Assembly (NCBI GenBank): GCA_021413565.1
Contig: JAIOQC010000048.1
Span: 1 to 6,961, forward strand
Source: Candidatus Nomurabacteria bacterium
GTDB lineage: Bacteria; Patescibacteriota; Minisyncoccia; Phycocordibacterales; UBA9973
Reading direction: 5' to 3'
Length of the DNA stretch: 6,961 nt
This document shows, piece after piece, positions 1-5,154 of this stretch. Numbering within the stretch: position 1 is the first letter of the stretch; the number at the start of each line of letters is the position of its first letter. A program made the position numbers and the translations under genes. The notes under the pieces are model-generated. The model was not told where the DNA came from. It saw only the letters and a list, made by a program, of their open reading frames with translations, and made no database searches.

Positions 1-967
1 AAAGTTCTCCATGATAGCGTATCTGAGCAGTATATTCTTTATTTTCATTCGCCTTTATTACGTCTACGTTCAAATTCAAATTAACATTATAAAGTTCATA
101 TTCTTTCTGACTACTCAGCCCTAGGCCTTGCCTAGGGCTGACACAAATTGTGTTTTTATCAATATCTTTGTCGACAATATACAAAGACTGACCATTAGTT
201 GAATGTTCGGTAATAGTAAATCCATGGCGTTCACCGAGGGTAAAGAATACTGCTCCATCGTGATATCCAATAACCTTTCCATTTTCATCAACTACGTCCC
301 CTTTTTGTTCTGGAATATAATGCTTCAAGAAATCTTTCATATCAAGGGGTCCCAAGAAACACACACCCTGAGAATCTTTCTTAGTTGCTGTTGGTAGTTT
401 ATATTTTTCTGCTAATTTTCTAACTTCAGTTTTTTGCAAATGACCAATTGGAAAAAGCGTGTGAGCAAGGTCATCTTGTGTGAGAGTCCAAAGAAAATAT
501 GACTGGTCTTTAGATTCATCCTCCCCTTTTTCTAATTCTAGGATTTCCTTACTACTTACTACTTTCTGCTTTCTACTTATCTGCGCATAATGTCCTGTCG
601 CAATAAAATCTGCACCATGCTTCTTTGCAAAATCCCAAAATACGCCAAACTTCACTTCACGATTACACATCACATCAGGATTAGGAGTATGACCCTTTTT
701 GTATTCTTCTATCATGTAGTCCGCTACACCTTTCTTGTAAGCATCTTCTGCGTCACATTCAAGAAAAGGTATTCCTAGATGCGCACAAACACGCATGGCA
801 TCTCGACGCTCATCACGCCAAGTACATTCGATGAAGTCTGGTTGCCATGTACGAATAAAAACCCCAACGACATTATATCCTTGGTCTTTAAGTAACGCGG
901 CTGACACAGAGCTATCAACCCCACCAGACACGCCAACAAATACAGTTTTATTTATTTTCTTTCCCAT
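1..967 (-). CDS. mnmA: tRNA-specific 2-thiouridylase MnmA (3' end beyond window)
   Basis: MnmA is a cytoplasmic enzyme that activates U34 of Lys, Glu and Gln tRNAs with ATP and inserts sulfur to give 2-thiouridine. Visible are 322 codons without interruption; about 40 C-terminal residues are missing, judging from usual family length. The PP-loop ATP-binding motif SGGVDSS is at residues 14-20. The first catalytic Cys is C101, in TPNPDVMCNREVKF. ATGHYA starts near 123, KDQSYFLWTL follows, and the second catalytic Cys is C203 in DSQGVCFLG. The C-terminal beta-barrel part ends in view at AQIRYHGEL. ATG 967 is chosen because the PP-loop begins about ten residues later. It overlaps the methyltransferase 3' end by 16 nt in another frame, which suggests translational coupling; no Shine-Dalgarno is seen. 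Residues about 130-139 are encoded by a 7-nt tandem repeat, and a GC-rich hairpin lies at 115-141. Identity is secure from motifs. Confidence 0.96.
   Translation of the reverse strand, partial: MGKKINKTVFVGVSGGVDSSVSAALLKDQGYNVVGVFIRTWQPDFIECTWRDERRDAMRVCAHLGIPFLECDAEDAYKKGVADYMIEEYKKGHTPNPDVMCNREVKFGVFWDFAKKHGADFIATGHYAQISRKQKVVSSKEILELEKGEDESKDQSYFLWTLTQDDLAHTLFPIGHLQKTEVRKLAEKYKLPTATKKDSQGVCFLGPLDMKDFLKHYIPEQKGDVVDENGKVIGYHDGAVFFTLGERHGFTITEHSTNGQSLYIVDKDIDKNTICVSPRQGLGLSSQKEYELYNVNLNLNVDVIKANENKEYTAQIRYHGEL
115..141 (-). repeat. Perfect 12-bp inverted repeat (GC-rich hairpin) inside mnmA
   Basis: Arms 115-126 and 130-141 (TCAGCCCTAGGC and its exact complement) are separated by only 3 nt, giving a very stable potential mRNA hairpin in an otherwise AT-rich gene. 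It lies within the C-terminal coding part of mnmA, around the residues SPRQGLGLS, without breaking the frame. There is no T-tract after it on either strand, so it is not an intrinsic terminator. Its role, if any, is unknown. Confidence 0.8.
544..578 (-). repeat. Heptanucleotide tandem repeat inside mnmA
   Basis: On the coding strand four consecutive 7-nt units, AAGTAGA, AAGCAGA, AAGTAGT and AAGTAGT, occupy 578-551. A degenerate fifth unit, AAGGAAA, lies at 550-544. The unit length is not a multiple of three, so gain or loss of one unit would shift the mnmA frame, while three units would add seven codons. The encoded peptide is hydrophilic (about S131 to K140) and lies between the conserved ATGHYA and KDQSYFL blocks, a place where length variation should be tolerated. 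Confidence 0.8.
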
Positions 968-1815
968 CTCGCAAATATACCACAAGGTAAAAGTCTATCA
1001 CTTGCACTTTGTTCTATAACTAATTCTCCAATTTCAACAGTACCGCTATGTCCTTGCATCATATCGTTCAAATTATTCTGATATGCAATTGGTGAATATC
1101 CAGCAGTGTATCCATTAATAAGGACAAAAAGTGGCTCATCTGAAAGTATTTCTTTACACAATTGCATCAGTTCAAGAAAATGTTCTTCAATTTTCCAAAG
1201 TTCATCTTTAGGACCATGACCAAAAGATGGTGGGTCCATTATAATAGCATCATATTTTCTACCTCTTTTTATTTCTCTTTTTAAAAATAATAAAACATCA
1301 TCCACAATCCAGCGTATTGGTGCATCTGTGAGTCCAGAAAGTTCTGCATTTGTACGAGCCCAAGCAACTGCAGTCTTTGACCCATCAACATGGCAGACTT
1401 CAGCACCTGCTTTGGCACAAGCGAGAGTTGCTCCACCTGTGTAAGCAAACAAATTCAAAACTGTAGGTTTTTTATTTGCATTTTTAATTACCCTTTCCAT
1501 CCATTGCCAGTTTGGAAGTTGTTCTGGGAAAAGTCCTGTATGTTTAAATGAAGATGGTTGAATTTGAAAATTCAAAGTACCAAATTCTATTGTCCAATTT
1601 CTTTTCACACCATCTTTTATAATCCACTTCGTACGATGGGCAGTTCTCTCAAATTCAAGATGAGCTTCTTTCCAAACAGATTCTGGTGATGTTTTCTGCC
1701 ACAAAGCTTCTGGGTCAGGTCGAACAAGCGTATATTCTCCATAACGCTCTAATTTATGACCATTACCTGAATCAATAAGTTCATAGTCTTTCTGTGATTT
1801 TGTTTTTAATATCAT
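952..1815 (-). CDS. Class I SAM-dependent methyltransferase, RlmI-related (PF10672 type)
   Basis: This 287-aa protein is a Rossmann-fold methyltransferase related to the catalytic part of the 23S rRNA methyltransferases RlmI and RlmK. The N-terminal block YELIDSGNGHKLERYG leading to LVRPDPEALW (residues 11-39) is typical of a stand-alone subfamily and supports ATG 1815 as the start; the frame has a stop just upstream. HTGLFPEQ (92-99) precedes the SAM-binding motif I, VLNLFAYTGG (119-128). Acidic D144 of motif II binds the SAM ribose in relatives. VDD is at 171-173, and the catalytic-loop motif DPPSFG at 194-199. The PUA RNA-binding domain at the front of true RlmI is absent, so the substrate (probably rRNA or another RNA) cannot be assigned. 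It starts 1 nt after the original mltG stop and overlaps mnmA by 16 nt, placing two probable RNA-modification enzymes side by side. No Shine-Dalgarno is visible. Confidence 0.93.
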   Translation of the reverse strand: MILKTKSQKDYELIDSGNGHKLERYGEYTLVRPDPEALWQKTSPESVWKEAHLEFERTAHRTKWIIKDGVKRNWTIEFGTLNFQIQPSSFKHTGLFPEQLPNWQWMERVIKNANKKPTVLNLFAYTGGATLACAKAGAEVCHVDGSKTAVAWARTNAELSGLTDAPIRWIVDDVLLFLKREIKRGRKYDAIIMDPPSFGHGPKDELWKIEEHFLELMQLCKEILSDEPLFVLINGYTAGYSPIAYQNNLNDMMQGHSGTVEIGELVIEQSASDRLLPCGIFARWERK

Positions 1816-1816
1816 G

Positions 1817-1930
1817 TTATTTTAAGTAACGCACGATGTTTTGCCTATGCCCTGTGAAGTATTTTGCATAATGTACAATACCATTATTATCATGAAGATA
1901 AAAGAGATTAGGAGAATCAGTAGGATAATC
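1817..1930 (-). pseudogene. mltG: Detached 3' end of mltG, in frame after a TAA
   Basis: Directly after the TAA at 1931-1933 the mltG frame continues for 37 sense codons to a second TAA at 1817-1819, with no insertion or deletion. The translation begins DYPTDSPNLFYLHDNNG and continues GIVHYAKYF and HRQNIVRYLK. This is the usual MltG C-terminal pattern (P-x-x-SPYLYYL-x-D-x-x-G-x-x-HYAKTF and a final KYL-like end). With the interrupted codon counted, the intact protein would have 293 residues. The restored stop is 1 nt from the methyltransferase ATG, as expected for an originally intact operon junction. I see no good start codon that would let this piece be translated alone. Confidence 0.85.
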
Positions 1931-2698
1931 TTAAGCATTAATAGTCACAAGTCCTGGATTGTTAATTGCCTCACTAGGCAATCCTTTTTGCTTATAAGTA
2001 ATAGGTGCTGCATCTGCTTGTAATGGCATTCCAAGCGAAATTCGCTTCCATAATATACCCGAAATCATACTAGCATCAGATTTACCTCTGGCTTCTTTTT
2101 CAATAATTGATGCCATAATTATAATATCAGACAAAGAGCGATTAGAATTTTTAATATCTTTTTCTAAGGAGATAATTTGATTATTAAAATTCTGAGAGAA
2201 TTCATCAGCAATTTCACCTGCTGTTGTTAATGGGAAAAAGAAATAAGTATCAGGAAATAAATATCCTTCTTTAGTTCTTGGATCAGCCAGAAATAAATCT
2301 CGTCTGAAACCAGATAACTTAGTGGCTAAGATATCGGCTATCTGATTATTTGTAATTCCCTCTTTAAAGGTAATCTTTATGGGTGAGATACCATGACGAG
2401 AACTTGCTAGTTGCCAAGCAACTTTGTAAACAGGCAAGTTTTTCTCAAATAAATAATCTCCACGAGCAATCTGAGTATCTGACTTTAAAAATGAAACTAT
2501 TACTTTCAAAGTCAGAGCAGAACGCACAACATTTCTTGCTTCTAATTCTTCAGATATAGATACGAGGCTCGTATTTGGTGCTATGTGTATAGTCGTTGCT
2601 GTTTTATTTATATTTGGTGCTGAAAGAAAATAATAATTAGCAATTAGTAAACAAAAAACAATCAAAAATATAAAAGTGATTTTTTTCATACTAAACAT
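1931..2698 (-). CDS. mltG: Endolytic murein transglycosylase MltG (YceG family), truncated by in-frame stop
   Basis: MltG cleaves nascent peptidoglycan glycan strands at the outer face of the cytoplasmic membrane. The 255-aa product has one N-terminal membrane anchor (about residues 5-25). A LysM-like region follows (about 34-105, with RGDYLFEKNLPVYKVAWQL), then ITFKEGITNNQIADIL, EGYLFPDTY (144-152) and the catalytic block MASIIEKEA with the likely catalytic Glu at E200. SLGMPLQADAAP and KGLPSEAINNPGL come next, and then it stops. The loop between LQAD and GLP is about 20-25 residues shorter than in E. coli and lacks the exact YNTY motif; I believe short forms occur in other CPR bacteria, unverified. 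The final 37 residues lie beyond the TAA, so the catalytic domain is incomplete and activity is doubtful. ATG 2698 lies 3 nt after the upstream TAG; ATG 2689 is an alternative start three codons in. Confidence 0.87.
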   Translation of the reverse strand: MFSMKKITFIFLIVFCLLIANYYFLSAPNINKTATTIHIAPNTSLVSISEELEARNVVRSALTLKVIVSFLKSDTQIARGDYLFEKNLPVYKVAWQLASSRHGISPIKITFKEGITNNQIADILATKLSGFRRDLFLADPRTKEGYLFPDTYFFFPLTTAGEIADEFSQNFNNQIISLEKDIKNSNRSLSDIIIMASIIEKEARGKSDASMISGILWKRISLGMPLQADAAPITYKQKGLPSEAINNPGLVTINA

Positions 2699-2701
2699 AA
2701 A

Positions 2702-3997
2702 CTATAAAGGCAAGTTTGTAGGTGGTTTTGCAATCTTTGATTCGAGACGCTTGAAGCTTGGAGTTTCTGAAACCATACCTGGAAAATGAAAAACGGTTGC
2801 CAATTCTCGTGTTGACATAACAAATATTTTTGGTGCACCTGATGGGAAAAATTGCGACAATACCTCTGGGTATTCTGTAGAGTTTTGTAGTGGTGGGTGG
2901 AAAAATGTTCTCATACGATAAAAGTCCAATGTACGCTTCTTGTATTTAGTCAGAGCAAGTCCTGTAGGGTCAGACCATGGAGCATCAAATTGTGTAGAGT
3001 TTACACGATTAAATTCATTAATATTGGGTTGTGCATATTGCCGAAAAAGCAACCGCGCATTGCGTCGTAAATTCATAAATTGATCATCACTACACAAACG
3101 ATTATCTGAGAGTGTAACTACTCGTATACCACAATCAAAGTGAATCAAACTAGCATTTTCTACCATAACCTTAACTAGATTCTTTAAAGGATCTGGCGTA
3201 CGCATATCCATACCCATAGTATTTCCATCGTCATTTTTTTGAGTACGTGTATATGGTGCCAACATATGCTCAATGTATTCATATGTCGCATCGTAAAAAT
3301 CTACATGCTTACCAGTTTTGTGGCTATGGTATGTTTTAATATTTTGTCGAATAATAATTTGTATCCACAATTGCTGACCTTCAGGCAGTGAACCCAAATA
3401 TTCTACTACAGGAGTAATAGGATCAATTTTATATTCTTCTTTTGTGCCACTATCCATTTCATCCATATCTCGATAAGTTCGAACAGGTAGAAAATCTGCT
3501 TTTGCTTTATTGAATTCACAACCCCACATGCTCCAATCTCCATCTTTTTTATATTGAGGAACATTCAAAGCATAGTCCTCCACTTCGACAACTTTAGCCT
3601 GAGGATATTGAGCATAAATTTGTGTTTCTACTAAGTCACGCAAGCGTGTTGGTGTACGAACATAGAAATGAACCTTACCGTTAATTGAAGCTATCTCTAA
3701 AGAAAACCATAGCCATGGTGCACCAATAATATACTGCTCCCAAAAACCTTTTTTACTCTTGTGATAAAAAGCATTTGATAGGATTAATTCCATTGCTGCT
3801 GGAGATTTAATCACATCTCGTGGAACTTGAATTTCCAACAGAACCCATTTAATACCAGCAATAAAACGCTCCTGACGATAATGGTGCCACAATTTAACAG
3901 CAAAATATGCCAATGGTAATGGCATTACATAGCCAATCGTTACTAGAATAATCTGAAGTAAATTAAAATTGTGCGAATTCAAGAAATCTTCAATCAT
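2702..3997 (-). CDS. One-TM cytoplasm-facing protein of unknown function, CPR-type family
   Basis: This 431-aa protein is first in the operon. Residues about 13-35 form one hydrophobic segment, followed by a basic stretch (KLWHHYRQER). The positive-inside rule therefore places the roughly 390-residue remainder in the cytoplasm. Recognisable blocks are WVLLEIQVPRDVIKSPAAME (51-70), WLWFSLEIASINGKVHFYVRTP (roughly 95-116), TQIYAQYPQAKVVEVEDY (125-142) and a C-terminal ATVFHFPGMVSETPSFKRLE ending in KPPTNLPL. From memory these resemble the non-ATPase N-terminal region of Patescibacteria proteins annotated near type IV secretion/VirB4-like ATPases, but no Walker A or B motif is present, so I assign no function. 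It ends in TAG, 3 nt before mltG. The start at ATG 3997 follows a strong -10 box within 10 nt. The coding region is intact and its composition matches its neighbours. Confidence 0.9.
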   Translation of the reverse strand: MIEDFLNSHNFNLLQIILVTIGYVMPLPLAYFAVKLWHHYRQERFIAGIKWVLLEIQVPRDVIKSPAAMELILSNAFYHKSKKGFWEQYIIGAPWLWFSLEIASINGKVHFYVRTPTRLRDLVETQIYAQYPQAKVVEVEDYALNVPQYKKDGDWSMWGCEFNKAKADFLPVRTYRDMDEMDSGTKEEYKIDPITPVVEYLGSLPEGQQLWIQIIIRQNIKTYHSHKTGKHVDFYDATYEYIEHMLAPYTRTQKNDDGNTMGMDMRTPDPLKNLVKVMVENASLIHFDCGIRVVTLSDNRLCSDDQFMNLRRNARLLFRQYAQPNINEFNRVNSTQFDAPWSDPTGLALTKYKKRTLDFYRMRTFFHPPLQNSTEYPEVLSQFFPSGAPKIFVMSTRELATVFHFPGMVSETPSFKRLESKIAKPPTNLPL

Positions 3998-4006
3998 ATG
4001 TCTTTT

Positions 4007-4037
4007 ATTATATCACAGACAAAAGAAAACCTGACAA
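4007..4037 (-). promoter_or_regulatory. Extended -10 promoter driving the four-gene operon
   Basis: On the minus strand a perfect TATAAT (4012-4007) is preceded by TGA, forming an extended -10 element. A one-mismatch -35, TTGTCA (4037-4032), lies 19 nt further up, inside the terminator palindrome. Transcription would begin near 4000, only about 3 nt before ATG 3997, giving a leaderless or near-leaderless mRNA. The -10 box overlaps the TAA of the upstream gene. The call rests on sequence match only. Confidence 0.62.
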
Positions 4038-4961
4038 ATATTTGTCAGGTTTTCTTTTAGGGCCATTCTTTTTAAGAAGTTCACGAATGACATCACGAAC
4101 TACTCCAGATTTGTAACCCCATTCAGACAAAGCGTAGATACCTCGTCCAACTAATACAAAACGATTGTCTTTAATAAGTTCATTGTGGCAAGTTGCTGTG
4201 TGACACTTCTTGTCGAAAGTATTCGCCACTGCTTTTGCAACTTCTCGGAAGTGCATTGGAGAACCATGTTTGCGCATCATTAGAAAAGCATAATCTTTCA
4301 CGCCACGAGTTTTGATTGATGAAGATGTAGACTTACCCCATTCTCCTAAAGGATTCTTGTTAATTTTCTTTGATATTTCTAACCATCGACGAGTAATCTC
4401 TTCTGTACGATATTGTTCAGACAAGCCCTTCACTTCATCTAGGAATCTAGTAATTAATTCATTTTCAGAAATAATTTCATTATCAGACAAACTACTGTAA
4501 AGATTTTTTAAAGACTTGTGAACTTCATCAGAAACTTCATCAGAAACACTCCATCGAGTTTTGAAATGATCATCTTCTTTGTGTTTAATAAAATCATCAC
4601 CTAATGTTAGATAAAGATGAATATGATTTTGAGTTAGTTTATCTTTTGATACATGAGAAAGAAGTTCTTGTTCAGAAACAACACCACCTAATGTATGTAG
4701 CAATTTCTTAAGTTCCTCAAAAACACCTTTTTCATCTTTAAAAGCTTGTGACTTTCTAATCAAAGAAAGGGCTGAGTTTTCAATCTGACGAACACGCTCA
4801 CGAGTAATACCGTATTTTTTACCGATAGCTTCTAGAGTTTTACGTTGAGCATCATCAGAGAGTCCAAAACGATTAGTAACCACCTCATAAGCTCTTTCCG
4901 GAAGGTTTGAGAGCATTCTTTTGGTGACTTGTTTTGGTTTAAATGTAACAGTATTTGCCAT
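4008..4961 (-). CDS. Sigma-70 region 4 / HARE-HTH domain DNA-binding protein, likely C-terminally shortened
   Basis: This 317-aa protein is a probable transcription-associated DNA-binding factor. Residues about 17-72 match sigma region 4: LPERAYEVVTNRFGL, then TLEAIGKKYGITRERVRQIE with its recognition helix. No region 2 or 3 is present, so it is not a conventional sigma factor. The middle (about 75-215) is mostly helical and hydrophilic. Residues about 218-283, containing KHGSPMHFREVA, HNELIKDNRFVLVGRG and YALSEWGY, match the HARE-HTH winged-helix type also seen in the RNA polymerase delta subunit. A further segment, VVRDVIRELLKKNGP, starts what in relatives I recall is another HTH of about 45 residues. 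Here it breaks off into a tail encoded by a terminator palindrome (KRKPDKYLSGFLLSVI). ATG 4961 lies about 37 nt below a strong promoter. It is probably transcribed alone. Its target genes are unknown. Confidence 0.9.
   Translation of the reverse strand: MANTVTFKPKQVTKRMLSNLPERAYEVVTNRFGLSDDAQRKTLEAIGKKYGITRERVRQIENSALSLIRKSQAFKDEKGVFEELKKLLHTLGGVVSEQELLSHVSKDKLTQNHIHLYLTLGDDFIKHKEDDHFKTRWSVSDEVSDEVHKSLKNLYSSLSDNEIISENELITRFLDEVKGLSEQYRTEEITRRWLEISKKINKNPLGEWGKSTSSSIKTRGVKDYAFLMMRKHGSPMHFREVAKAVANTFDKKCHTATCHNELIKDNRFVLVGRGIYALSEWGYKSGVVRDVIRELLKKNGPKRKPDKYLSGFLLSVI
4021..4058 (-). terminator. Perfect 38-bp palindrome, probable (bidirectional) intrinsic terminator
   Basis: Two exactly complementary 19-nt arms (4021-4039 and 4040-4058) meet without a gap. 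The core CCTGACAAAT/ATTTGTCAGG forms the stem, with the central few bases as loop. An A-rich tract precedes it and TTTTCTTTT follows it on both strands, the typical form of a bidirectional intrinsic terminator. It lies inside the last codons of the sigma-like gene, 11 nt before its TAA, and directly upstream of the operon promoter. Because it is a perfect DNA palindrome, a protein-binding operator is a possible alternative. Confidence 0.75.
4521..4547 (-). repeat. In-frame 12-bp tandem duplication in the sigma-like gene
   Basis: Two exact 12-bp copies (4521-4532 and 4533-4544) plus three further matching bases encode VSDEVSDEV in the linker between the region 4 and HARE-HTH domains. The length is a multiple of three and keeps the frame. 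It looks like a replication-slippage duplication in a tolerant linker. Confidence 0.85.
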
Positions 4962-4997
4962 ATGAATTAAGGGTTATTCTAAATAATCAGATTCGAA

Positions 4998-5033
4998 TAT
5001 TTTTATAATATCATTAGTATTAGATAAAGTCAA
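4998..5033 (-). promoter_or_regulatory. Sigma70-type promoter for the sigma-like/HARE-HTH gene
   Basis: On the minus strand TTGACT (5033-5028) and TATTAT (5010-5005) are separated by exactly 17 nt, with TGA just before the -10. Each hexamer differs from consensus at one position. The predicted start near 4998 leaves a 5' untranslated region of about 37 nt before ATG 4961, in which I see no Shine-Dalgarno motif or riboswitch. Confidence 0.72.
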
Positions 5034-5098
5034 ATGTTTTGTATTTTATAGGCCTTTTAACATTTATCTCTATTTTTTATTGCCGACGTAGAGCGAGA

Positions 5099-5126
5099 GA
5101 AGAAAGAAAGTACTCCTTCTTCCTTC
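5099..5126 (-). other. Wobble-paired RNA hairpin downstream of typA
   Basis: On the minus strand GAAGGAAGAAGG (5126-5115) pairs with CTTTCTTTCTTC (5110-5099) over 12 bp around the 4-nt loop AGTA. The two non-Watson-Crick positions are G-U wobbles in the typA-direction RNA but A-C mismatches on the other strand, which favours an RNA structure in the typA transcript. It lies about 29 nt after the typA stop. No U-tract follows, so it may be an mRNA 3'-end or stability element, or a non-canonical terminator. The rest of 4962-5154 holds only the promoter listed separately and a short purine/pyrimidine-skewed, locally GC-richer stretch. Confidence 0.45.
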
Positions 5127-5154
5127 CGAGCCGAGGAGAGCAAAAAGAAGTTTA

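Noticed and set aside
952..1019. Small plus-strand open frames in the mnmA/methyltransferase region (for example 203-397, 590-778, 795-1019)
   Set aside because: They lie antisense to clearly conserved genes, lack protein-family features and read like mirrored coding DNA.
1931..1933. UAA reassigned to an amino acid throughout the genome
   Set aside because: TAA ends typA, the sigma-like gene and the methyltransferase at plausible positions, so standard stop use of TAA holds; only mltG is affected.
1931..1933. Frameshift rather than nonsense change in mltG
   Set aside because: The C-terminal MltG sequence lies in exactly the same frame (codon phase of 2698, 1933 and 1819 agrees) and aligns without gap, so no indel is needed.
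4021..4058. Palindrome as a mobile-element end or recombination site
   Set aside because: A-tract/stem/T-tract layout at a gene 3' end fits an intrinsic terminator better, and no second copy or target-site duplication is visible.
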